Below the pieces are notes generated by a model that saw only the letters and a program-made list of their open reading frames with translations, was not told where the DNA came from and ran no database searches. Below, one piece after another: positions 27,401 through 36,200 of a stretch of DNA of 64,000 nucleotides (positions within the stretch are counted from its first letter, which is position 1; every line of letters starts with the position of its first letter). The position numbers and the translations under genes were made by a program. The DNA comes from Bimastos eiseni. Taxonomy: Eukaryota; Annelida; Clitellata; Crassiclitellata; Lumbricidae. Location: assembly GCA_959347315.1 (NCBI GenBank), contig OY365806.1:24070900-24134899 (forward strand). The letters are read 5' to 3'.

Positions 27401-28837
27401 TGAATAACAAATGTAACTCAACAGCATTTCTTATAATAATCAAAATAACTTTAATACGAAATAAAAATATGCAAACAGCATCAGGTGCGAAGCTGACCAA
27501 GAACTGAACTGCAACACACCAATCTGAAGCAACGCAAGCTGGAAGTTTCTTGAGCAGCTTCATCAAACACCCTAATTCAATGGCACACTTTAGAACGGAC
27601 TGGCACTGATGCTGTGGATTTGATTTGCAACTGACATTCATCTAGCATAAACCCTGTATAAAGCAAAACGAGACAGACATGCAGATATGACCAAATAGAA
27701 AATCATGAATCAAGTTGACAAAACATTACTCAACGGAAACAGTTAGGACAAATTTACCATTGATGAAATCTCCACTCTGCACCATAAATTCTTTGACAAT
27801 TCTATGGAATGGTGCTCCTCTATAGTGCAACAATTTCTCTGCTTTTCCAATGCCTTTCTCTCCTTTAAAATAACAAACAAATTAACATAGATTGTCGTCA
27901 TTCCATTAAACAGGAATTTATGTGAAAACCGCCAATTTATGCAAAAATATGAGAAACTGCATAAACCACGGGGTCCTAACTATTGTAGTAAAGGCCTCAA
28001 ATTTACCTGAAATTAGAGTAACTAGAACCATTATTAGCAAAGAAAATAGACAATCTGGTTGGTAGGTAATAGAAAATAACATATACTGAAGTGTTAATGG
28101 TACATAGCACATATGATTCAAACTAGGACCTGACATTTCCTATAGTTATAAGCCGATCTTCACAACCAATTATTATGACATAAGTTCATAACATGAATAC
28201 ATTCTTTTATCATCATATATATGACCTAAATATAAAAAAATTATCGCTCACAGCAAAAAGATTCATATGCACACCACTTACCAGTACAAAGTGCTCTGAA
28301 GTTGTCAGCTGTCTTTGGACATACATCAGAGAACAACTCAACAACAATCCGACCAACTGAAAAGTTACAACAGATAATTAAATCAACAGATAATCCTGTA
28401 TCAGACACTCACTCTACACAAGCTTCTATGATAGCAACACCTGCATCAACATTAATGAATATTGTACGAAAAACAAATACACCTCATCACTACAGTGTTG
28501 AAAAAATCAAATCTTAACATGCACAAACTACGAATTATGCAGCAGTAAGTAGCAATCTAGTTGCATGCCTCTACAGCAACATAAAGATGAAGAGTTGCAG
28601 TAAGTTGATAAAAACAAATATATCACTAATATTACTTTCATGTGATCTATGTCTACTCTAAAAGAAAATCAACTACAAAACTCCTTTAATTATTCAATGC
28701 ACAAAAAATAAAATTTGGTCTTTCTTAAAGTCAAAGCTAAACTTCTAGTAATAAAGAGAAATTTAATGACTTTTCATACCGTACTCTCCATCAGCTTCGA
28801 TATCCAGAAAGCAGCGAGGTCGTAATTTTATAGTCAT
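9002..28837 (-). CDS. NKTR: SR-domain cyclophilin, NKTR/PPIG family (peptidyl-prolyl cis-trans isomerase)
   Basis: Twenty-two coding exons, 5' to 3': 28837-28780, 28356-28282, 27862-27758, 27391-27347, 26866-26779, 25941-25912, 25505-25354, 24663-24441, 23667-23542, 22757-22649, 22388-22273, 21954-21772, 20885-20853, 20428-17951, 17030-16899, 16393-16301, 15734-15053, 14633-14409, 13969-12879, 12435-12166, 11404-11327, 9041-9002. Every junction keeps phase; the total is 6,432 bases, 2,143 aa. The N-terminus ([19 protein letters not shown]) starts a complete cyclophilin domain; the rest is Ser/Arg/Lys-rich. The order cyclophilin, acidic Ser tract, [23 protein letters not shown] matches vertebrate NKTR and PPIG as I remember them. 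The expected role is proline isomerisation at nuclear speckles and the spliceosome. It is longer than human NKTR (about 1,460 aa). NKTR versus PPIG orthology needs a tree. An upstream acceptor at 28850 implies a spliced 5' UTR. Confidence 0.88.
9042..11326 (-). other. Last intron of the SR-cyclophilin gene
   Basis: Mostly unremarkable A+T-rich sequence. It holds an 11-bp-stem hairpin (CAGCCAACACC, 9429-9439 with 9453-9463). On the + strand at 10155-10394 an ORF reads [18 protein letters not shown], which resembles a repeated peptide I associate with transposon-derived fragments, but I cannot name it. Confidence 0.4.
12879..13969 (-). CDS. NKTR: SR-cyclophilin exon 19: Ser-rich exon
   Basis: A 1,091-base exon, residues about 1652-2014, phase 0 at the acceptor (ATTACAG) and phase 2 at the donor (AG/GTTAGT). 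It encodes Ser-rich sequence with [27 protein letters not shown] and a Pro/Ala stretch ([16 protein letters not shown]), ending [12 protein letters not shown] before the next RS exon. Confidence 0.85.
14409..17030 (-). CDS. NKTR: SR-cyclophilin exons 15-18
   Basis: Exons 17030-16899, 16393-16301, 15734-15053 and 14633-14409. Exon 15 has a second [12 protein letters not shown] motif like the TPPHW element. Exon 17 is Glu/Ser-rich then RS-rich ([20 protein letters not shown]). Exon 18 has [18 protein letters not shown] followed by a less charged segment. Donors are GTACGT, GTAAAC, GTGAGG and GTCAGC. Confidence 0.78.
17951..20428 (-). CDS. NKTR: SR-cyclophilin exon 14: giant RS-rich exon
   Basis: One 2,478-base exon, residues about 448-1273. 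It has a 13-serine run followed by EDE near 20.13 kb, then about 15 units of about 12 residues with a KSRRxRRSPSEE pattern (18.82-19.36 kb), then more SSSDSD and [13 protein letters not shown]. The composition is nearly all S, R, K, E, D and P, so it should be disordered and heavily phosphorylated. The in-frame stop at 17947 lies just past the donor (AG/GTAGTA, phase 2), and exon 15 supplies the missing base. Confidence 0.85.
18825..19360 (-). repeat. Coding repeat, about 15 units of about 36 bp (RS/SPSEEK array)
   Basis: Repeated codon blocks read on the + strand as TTCTCATCAGAAGGTGACCT variants. Units keep the SPS-E/D-EKS-R core but differ in Arg/Lys number, so the array is old and under compositional selection. 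Confidence 0.8.
20853..20885 (-). CDS. NKTR: SR-cyclophilin exon 13: 33-base micro-exon
   Basis: Encodes [10 protein letters not shown]. The acceptor is GTTGTAG. The only donor in the right phase is CAG/GCAAGT, a strong match to the GC-AG intron class. It is symmetrical (phase 2 in, phase 2 out), so it can be skipped without breaking the frame. Confidence 0.7.
21305..21720 (+). mobile_element. 3' end fragment of a CR1/L2-like LINE
   Basis: Broken frames encode NRLDYC (RT C-terminal region) and then SLIWNGLP, matching the (S/G)P-LWN-LP box near the end of CR1/L2 ORF2. It ends in an ATGAATGAATTAAT tail. It lies in an intron of the SR-cyclophilin gene, antisense to it, and is frameshifted, so inactive. 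Confidence 0.6.
21772..23667 (-). CDS. NKTR: SR-cyclophilin exons 9-12: conserved NKTR/PPIG linker motifs
   Basis: Exons 23667-23542, 22757-22649, 22388-22273 and 21954-21772. In order they carry [26 protein letters not shown] with [26 protein letters not shown], and [12 protein letters not shown]. The TPPHW and WSKG motifs in this order are a family signature and argue against an unrelated SR protein. The remaining residues are charged and low complexity. Confidence 0.85.
24441..24663 (-). CDS. NKTR: SR-cyclophilin exon 8: acidic poly-Ser tract and Lys-rich linker
   Basis: Encodes a [19 protein letters not shown] run followed by [17 protein letters not shown], the expected acidic linker after the isomerase domain. 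The acceptor is a tandem NAGNAG (AAGAAG), so the exon may start at 24666 or 24663, adding or dropping one Glu. I chose the donor at 24440 (GTACGT) because it gives the phase required by exon 9. Confidence 0.8.
24735..24930 (+). mobile_element. tRNA-derived SINE, copy 1
   Basis: Box-A-like TGATTAGAGCGGTCAGCC and box-B-like GGATTCAACAACCC lead into a body with GGACCTTGAGTAAATCC. The 3' end TTGAAAGAAGGGCGATATCA is shared with the - strand copy at 46.9 kb. Confidence 0.65.
25354..28837 (-). CDS. NKTR: SR-cyclophilin exons 1-7: complete isomerase domain
   Basis: Residues 1-184. Residues equivalent to the cyclophilin A active site are present: H64, R65, F70, M71, Q73, A111, N112, Q121, F123, L132 and H136. 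The position equivalent to CypA Trp121 is His131 (context PAPHLDGIHVVFG), as in vertebrate NKTR and PPIG; this usually goes with weaker cyclosporin binding. Exons are 30-152 bases and several splits fall inside conserved motifs (QFFI/TTKP, LDG/IHVVFG), which supports the junctions. The fold looks intact, so catalytic activity is likely but inferred. Confidence 0.93.
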
Positions 28838-29678
28838 CTTAAATTACCTACAAAAATCAAAAGTAACTACTAGGTCAAGAGTTAGATCTATAGAATCTCA
28901 GACCGAAGACAATACCAACACTCTCGATGTCACATACTCCTCTTTCCCAATATTGTGGGTGCTCATTAGTAGTGAAGCTACAGGAGTAAAGAGGAGCCAG
29001 CATCTATTTGTGCAAATGAACTCACAGAACATGATGTTCATCAATAGTCTACACATCCTCTGTTGGTTGCTTATTCTTAGATGAACTGAAGGAAGAGATC
29101 TGATTTGTAAATAATTCTTCTGATTTCTGTTTGCCATCTTCTTCCTTCTGAGTTAAGTAAACACCTTTATTTAACAAAACAGAACGCTCCCAAAGTGTAT
29201 AAGAATATTGTAAGGGTTCATTTAATTAAAATAATAAGTTTCTGAAGATTTAAACTCACGTCACAATTAACCGTTTCAAATGACTCAAACAAATTAGCAA
29301 GTTGATTGCTGAGGTTATAATAAGTTTGATGATTTGGTGCTAATGGTGTTCATTTTGACAATGTTGCACTAGCTATATAATTTAGTATCTTAAAATATAT
29401 TGGCTAAAATGGGTTAATACTGTTGTTTTTATATTTACATGCTTAGTACATTTCATTATGAGATATAGATAGATAGGTAACAACACCCATATTGAACGCA
29501 TTCAAGGGCGGCCACAATGCGTACTATAGGGGAATGTATTCTTCGTGAATACCGGGCCCTCTTACTGAATGCATTCAGAGCGGATATACTGCTTGCATAT
29601 CGGGCTCCTAGTCATCGGGATTACCCTTCAATCCTAGCCGCTGCTTATAGTCAACTTGTATTCTATCGACACTGATTC

Positions 29679-30440
29679 TAGAGATGTTAAACAAATCCGA
29701 TTATCGTTTTTAAAACGATTATCGGTTTCCGTTATTTACAAAACAATGATCGAATTTATTTGTACAGGTAAACGGACGGAGTAAGTATGACTTTCAATGA
29801 GAGCTAACAATTGGTCTGAAGATGTGTGTGGCAGCTCCATGAGAAATTATCATGCTAACGTTCAATGATGTATATGACCAGCCCATAGTACAGTGCCCTG
29901 GGCCCAAACGGGTTGAAAAGCTGTACCGATATCGGGTGCTAGCCAAGATGGTATCGGTACAAAAGAGCTATGGTCCATGTTAGATGACGCCTTAGTCTCG
30001 AACCACTCGCCGCCGATGAACGTCAATGGGCTCGTGTACAGGGACAGGAGCTGAAGGTCAGAGGGGAAGGGCCGAGGCGAGGAAAGGCATCTCATTGTGA
30101 TAGGTGAGCCAGTTGGACATCGCCTTTAGTGAAGAGCCCATAACGGATATATAAGATCAGTCCTCATCATTTGGGCGATCTACACCTAGTACGCCTTCGA
30201 TACTATGTCTACAACATTGACAGAATTTATTTTGGGCAGTGGGATCTCGATGGTGAGGCTGAAAAGCTTAGTGGTGGAGGCACCATGGCATACCTAAACT
30301 CCGATTCCAAGGCGATGCAGCAGCCAGCTTGGTCATGACAAAATGTCTCTAATGCACCAATAATTACCAATAATCGGTTTTAAATCGAACTTTTACATCT
30401 GATAATTGGTTTGCCTCAAAAACCGATATTAACAACCATA
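29679..30440. mobile_element. Decayed hAT-like element
   Basis: The left end is TAGAGATGTTAA and the right end ATTAACAACCATA, partly complementary. Both subterminal regions carry CCGATTATCGG-type blocks in opposite orientation. Flanks are ACTGATTC (29671-29678) and ACTGAAAC (30441-30448), an 8-bp duplication with two differences. The GC-richer interior (29.86-30.33 kb) has no intact transposase. Confidence 0.5.
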
Positions 30441-30620
30441 ACTGAAACTCATACAATGGAATAGTCTGGTACGCTAAAACGCTAGATTACCATGAAAGAT
30501 TTGTCAACACAAAAAGTTTCAAAATTTAAGCAGCTGGAAGTCTTTTATCTTTATTATGGGTAAGACTAAACGATAAATGTGTATTTTAGCGTATCTTAGT
30601 AACAAAATTTGATCAAAACC

Positions 30621-30868
30621 GGGTGCGTAGCGAATCGTCGAATCCCCGAAACCGATTTCGGCCGTATCCCCAAAATCGAAGTTAGATTGATGAACAGGAT
30701 TCTGCTTAACTGGAAGCTAGATCAACGAAAAAATTCACGCAGAAGCTGGATTTAAGAATGAATCGCGCTGTTTTGAGACAGTTCAGCGTTTTTCAATAGT
30801 ACATTGCTGTTTTCGGGAAATCGGGCTTTTTGGCCCTTTCAGCATTTTCGGGGATTCGGGTTGATCCC
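30621..30868. mobile_element. 250-base non-autonomous element, copy 1
   Basis: Runs from GGGTGCGTAGCGAATCG to GGATTCGGGTTGATCCC, 248 bp, flanked by direct repeats ATCAAAACC (30612-30620 and 30869-30877). Only the first three terminal bases (GGG/CCC) are inverted. It is the reverse orientation of copy 2 at 33766 and aligns along its whole length. Confidence 0.8.
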
Positions 30869-30912
30869 ATCAAAACCATATGGCGTATTTTATTATTTAT
30901 AACATTATGCAA

Positions 30913-31254
30913 GCAATGTACTAAAGAACAATGTTGAACTGTTCCAAAACAGCACAATTCAATTTATCAATCCAGTTTCGACTTAAGCATATGATCCTTT
31001 CTATTTTGGCATATTTCTTTTCATTGATCCAACTATCATTTACTTATAACTCTCTTTTCATTAGCCCATCTTCTACTTACACAATCTTCTCATCGATTCC
31101 GTTTCCATCTAAGTGGCATTCTCTCGTCAATCCAGTTTCTACTTAAGCATGATATTTTCATCGATCCAGCTTCCATTTAAGCATAATTCCTTTCATCAAT
31201 CCAGTTTCTACTTACAAAGACTTCTTATCATCGATCCCGGCTCCATTTAGGCTA
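30913..31254 (+). repeat. Related partial copy with expanded tandem sub-repeat, about 8 units of 34-36 bp
   Basis: Bases 30913-30960 (GCAATGTACT ... AAAACAGC) align with the interior of the 250-base element. What follows is a degenerate array of units like CATCGATCCAGCTTCCATTT AAGC. The 250-base elements contain only two or three such units (for example TTCATTGATCCAGCTTG in copy 2). Confidence 0.7.
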
Positions 31255-31579
31255 CAATTGGACATCTACTCATGTCAAATCCAAAAACATGAAAAAGAAT
31301 GTTACGCTAAAACACACGGCATATATTCAACGAAATAATTAAATACGCTAAAATACCAAGGACGAAACTGTCAATAATAAAATACGCTATAATACACATT
31401 TACCGACTAAGCATACATGGAATGCCATGTAATAGGATATACACTATGCACACTCCCCACCACTAGTAATCATACTTGTCACATAGAAGTTTGAGAAAAA
31501 CTGAGGTCAAAAAAAGGTTGTCTTTCGGTGAAGCTACACGCGTACTGATTGACAACACCCTACATATACATCTAACAAA

Positions 31580-31642
31580 ATGCCGTCCATCGATGGCGGT
31601 AATTGTGCTCGTAGAGGTATAATCCAACTCCAACGTACGAAG
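31580..31642 (+). CDS. Candidate first coding exon of a small or unrecognised + strand gene
   Basis: An ATG opens 21 codons (MPSIDGGNCARRGIIQLQRT and K) ending at an excellent donor, AAG/GTAAGT. An acceptor at 31784 (CACATAG) keeps phase but reaches a stop after about 19 codons. A separate ATG at 31791 in another frame opens 71 codons (MDDSVKELCAVDNGIRRLN...). It could instead be 5' UTR of SIGMAR1 or chance. Not recognised. Confidence 0.25.
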
Positions 31643-32287
31643 GTAAGTATTCGCATTCAGGCTCATCAAATTTTAACATTTTTTGCCCACATTCCAAATG
31701 TAAGACTAGGTTTGGATAAATAGTATTCTATGAACAAAGCTAAACGTTTTACACCACCTTAATCGGCACCACGACTCGCACATAGGCAAAATGGACGACA
31801 GCGTTAAAGAACTATGCGCCGTTGATAACGGCATTCGCCGGTTAAACTTAAATATGGCGCTTCCAAATCCAAATAGATCTTACCGAACATGGCGGAGAAT
31901 AAATTTTCTTGATGAACATTATAAAATCTCTGCATTGTCTGCAGCACGATATGTAAATATTATAAAGTCAAATGTAACTCCAACACTGTGTGACAGTGTG
32001 CAGTAGCAAAATTGTTGAAATTTTGAAACAATATAGACAATTAACGATTGATTCAGCATTGCGATTAGACCCTACTCAAAATCCAAGCTATAGCCTAATA
32101 GGCCCTAGAGTAGGCTTACAACTAGACCTAATACCATTGACAAAAGAAGTCCATTTTTATATAAAATTATTATAGACAGCATTATAGGTCCACTGTTAAA
32201 TTTAAAGTGTTGGCGTTCTAAGTTCAAACCCAGGTCGTGAGCCTATAGCTATCTATAGGTCGACTCGTATATAGGGATATTCTTATG

Positions 32288-32735
32288 ACGTAATCGTTAT
32301 CTCCAAGAGCCACTTGAAGGCCAAGCGCTGGGAACCAGCAGATTAACACGAGCGCTGCATCAAATCAGAGGGGTTGTCCAAAGGATAGTCTGTGCGCAGA
32401 AGACCTGATCGAGTCCGGTTACTTTCCAGGTCAGCGGATGCAGATTTGTTAAGGGGTGTCATTTTGGTCGAGGATATGACAGATGGAATATCAACTATAA
32501 TTAAAAGGAGACTGTAGAGGTACGAGATCTTGAAAGGTAAGTTTAAAATGGAATGCCCGCGGTGACAGGCTTAGAGGAACTTGGAACAGATGATGTTCGA
32601 TGACAGGCAGTGGTCATGATGGCGAACTGAAAATGCACGGAATTCAGAAGGCAGATCGACGTTCCAGAAACGTGGTGCGGCGCTGGATATGGCTCGGTTG
32701 GAGAAGTTTAGATGAGAAGTAACCGGGGGTCTAGT
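32288..32735 (-). mobile_element. LINE 3' end (CR1/L2-like) with ORF2 C-terminus remnant
   Basis: On the - strand it encodes RAISSAAPRFWNVDLPSEFR and a stop, the box found near the end of CR1/L2 ORF2. A 3' UTR follows, ending in GGAGATAACGATTACG. It is 5'-truncated and shares its terminal 60 bases with copies at 32809, 50956, 55612 and 61010. Confidence 0.6.
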
Positions 32736-32808
32736 AAGGGTGAAGCAAGAGTACGATCGGGGAGGGCGGGTTGACTGGGTGGTTCAATTCTCGAACGCAG
32801 GACTCGAA

Positions 32809-32945
32809 ATCATAATCGTAATCATAATCTCCAAATTTATAAAGCGCCACTTTAAAGCTAAGCGCAGGGCATCAGCTTATTCACGAGCGCTGAGATCTTC
32901 TTGGTCCTACGGTAGCACGCGGTGAGACCAAAGCAGACAGGTAAG
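32809..32945 (-). mobile_element. Short LINE 3' end with ATTATGATTACGATTATG tail
   Basis: Read on the - strand: a GAGCGCTCGTGAATAAGCTG block, then TAAAGTGGCGCTTTATAAAT, TTGGAG and an ATTATGATTAC-type tail. It is the cleanest copy of the shared terminus and is severely 5'-truncated. Confidence 0.6.
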
Positions 32946-33261
32946 GTGGAGCCAAACGGGCCTTAAATGCACTATAAACAATTTACACCGGCCAAATGTC
33001 AATGCATTTTGCTATATAAATTAGATGTGATAGTATATGACCGCTAAAGGCGCTGTTTTGTTTCTCAATTTTGAACATTGACCTCTTTTAATATAGCCAC
33101 GTGACCCTAAATTCTAAGCTACAACCCTTGTATATTTGAGGTCTTCCTCGGTTTTTGAAGAGGGAAATTATTGATGCCTAGATTAAATTGATTCAACTAG
33201 ATCGGAAGCAGATATTTTGACCTGTTATTCGGTTTAACAGATTTATCTCAGTGAGAAAGAA

Positions 33262-36200
33262 ATGTTTTCCTGTGTCAAAAGATTGTTTGTGTTTGGAATA
33301 GTATGCTGTGTGTTTGTGTTTTTAATACAGTTTTGGCTGAGATCTAAGAATTATGTATTTTCAGAGAGTGTCATTTCCAGAATAGCGGAGAAACATGCCG
33401 GTTAGTAGAATATCATTGTTGCCTGGTAGAAAGTTTTAATTCGTGCATAAGTGTATCACTACCTACCCAATAGCTACCACACTATTTGTGCATCGTATTA
33501 ATAATAAGTTTTATAAGGTTTATGTAGTTTTGAATAAAGAGCGCATTGAATTAAGTGGAAACTCATTCGTGAGATTATGCAGTTGGGGAAGAGGGACACA
33601 ACCATAGAATTTCTAAAAATAAACGGAGAGAGTATTAGGGAACCAAAAGCAATGGCTAATAACTTTAATGGATACTTCACGAGCATCGCACATGAACTAG
33701 AGGAGAAGCTACCGGATCCTACGAAAACTTTTGAAAGTTTTTTTACCAGTACCCCTACAGAGCTCGGGATCAACCCGAATCATCGAAACCCGAATCCCCG
33801 AAAACGCCGAAAAGGCCAAAAAGCCTGATTTCCCGAAAACAGCAATGTACTATTGAAAAACGCTGAACTATCTCAAAACAGCGCGATTCATTCATAAAGC
33901 CAGCTTCTGGGTGAATTTTTTTCATTGATCCAGCTTGTATTTAAGCAGAATCATTTTCGTCAATCTAAATTCGATTTCGGGGATATGACTGAAATTGGTT
34001 TCGGCGATTTGCTACGCACCCCAGAGCTCTGTGGGTCTTTTGCTAACCTCTCGAGAAGAAGTTATGAAAATTAGCCTCTTGATACGATCCACTCATAGTA
34101 AGGGGGTAGACGATATTGACCCTTGCATAGCTACGTCATGCTTAACTTCCATAGCCTCTCCTTTAGCTGAATTAATAAACTGCTCCTTCGTTAGTTCCAC
34201 ATGCGTTAAAAATAGCCAAAGTTGTACCCATCTAAAAGAAATGAGAAAAAGACAATATAGCTAACTACCGGCTTATCTCCATCCTACCTTACTTAGCAAA
34301 ATTTTATGAAAAGCTTATGTACGATCGACTCAAATTATGTTGAAAAATACAGCTGTTATATACAAATCCCAACATGGATTCCAATCAGGGCACTCCCCTT
34401 CTATGGCACTATTAGAAATGCTGGATAAAACATCGAATGCCATTGAAAAGAACCAATACTCTGGCAGTTTTTTTTGACCTAGCAAAGGCATTCGACACAG
34501 TAAATCACAGCATCCTACTAAAAAAATTGGAAAATTATGGTATAAGGGGGGGGGGGGAACAACTGAAATGGTTTTGCTGTATATTAATGATCTGGCTACT
34601 GTCTCAGCAACATTATTCTATATTTTATTTGCCAATGATACAAATGTATTTTATTCGCATAGTGCCTGGCAAACTCTGGTTAGGGTTATTAATGCGGAGT
34701 TAGCTGATGTTGCTATATAGTTTTGTGCTAATAGACTTTCTCTTAATCTAGATAAAACTAATTTCATTTTGTTTAAGTCACATAGGAAAATTAGTCCTAA
34801 GGATAATCTAAGTTTGCTCATTAATGATACTCCTATAAATCAGGTAGAGTCCACTAAGTTTCTTGGGGTCTATGTTGACCAGCATTTAACCTGGAAAGAT
34901 CACATTAACCACATTTCTTCAAAAATTGCAAAGAACGTTGGCATCTTGGCCAGAACTTCTCATGTACTCCCTAAGTCAATTAGAATTAAATTGTATTACT
35001 CCCTTGTCTACCCATACTTGACCTTTTGCAATATGATATGGCATTCACACATGAATCTAGGCTCAGAAAACTAGTGTTACTACAAAAGAGAGCGGTAAGA
35101 ATAATAGAAGGTGCTCGTAGATGCACTCATACGGGGGCATACTACAAGGAGTACAAGCTATTGAAAATTAGTCAAATTACGGTCCTCCAAATGTCTGAGT
35201 TCATATACTGATACGAACACGGCTTACTCCCTGCTATCTTTAGAGGATGTTTTTCCACTGGACTTGACACCCAAACCCACAATACTAAAAATATAACTGC
35301 TTATCGCCCCATAAAAGCTCGAACCAATGCACACAGGTATACTATAAAATTTTCTGGACCCTCATCATGGAATTACATCCCATTGGAAATTCGTCTGTCA
35401 TATAATATTAAAGCTTTCAAAAATAAGTTACGAGCCTTCCTCATCAATTCATTAATGCACTAAATCATTAAATACAGTAAATCCTAATTAATTACTAATC
35501 ACTACTATTCATTAAACTATATGTTGTATATAATGGTGCATATGACTGCATTTAGTTAAGCTTTGTTCATTTTTTTCATTTGATATTTTGTTGCATTTTA
35601 GAATGAATTTGCAATAAAGATAAATTGCCATTTATTAGTGTGATTTAGTTGCTACAAGGTGGTCCTATTTAGCAGGATTCGCATCCCTTCTGGGGCTCCA
35701 ATTGTAGCCATTCTAAATTTACTTGTGCATATTGTGAGATATACTCTATTTTGTTGTTGGTTACAATAAAACATTTTGAAAGCGGAGGGATGGTATCAGA
35801 GAGATGAAGCAAATATTATGTCTCTGCGACAAGTGCTTCCCATTTGAAAACAGTAGTTGATTGGAAATTCGATCGCTACAGTAGGCAAATTTCATTTTGC
35901 GTGGGCACGGGTAAAATGCTGATTTGCTGATTGGCAGTGGATAAATGCTGATCGGAAAATGCTGATCTAATGGCATGAACAATCAGCATCTTTGGTGGGT
36001 AAAATACTGATTAGATGATTGCTGAATGCATTTACCGCTGCTGTGCCACTGTCATAAGTAAGTAAATTTAGGTAATGGAAACTGTTAATTATATAATTGG
36101 TGATTGATTTTCGAATTCACTAGACCCTTGCTAGGCGCTCTGCAATGAATTTTTAGTCGCCTTAAACGAGAAGCTCTGCCTGTTGCCACTCTCGAAACTA

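Larger units (their letters stand above)
30561..31412. repeat. Long-range imperfect inverted repeat around the 250-base-element cluster
   Basis: About 40 bases at 30561-30600 (AAATGTGTATTTTAGCGTAT core) pair with the complement of 31374-31412 (ATACGCTATAATACACATTT core). Further ACGCTAAAA blocks occur near 30.47 and 31.30 kb. This may be the remains of a larger element that received the smaller ones. Confidence 0.5.
28850..33261. promoter_or_regulatory. Head-to-head intergenic region of the SR-cyclophilin and SIGMAR1 genes
   Basis: The two start codons diverge from this 4.4 kb interval, so promoters and 5' UTR exons of both genes should lie here. I see no reliable TATA box. It is also full of repeats (entries at 29679, 30621, 30913, 32288 and 32809), so regulatory DNA cannot be separated from transposon sequence by eye. 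Confidence 0.4.
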
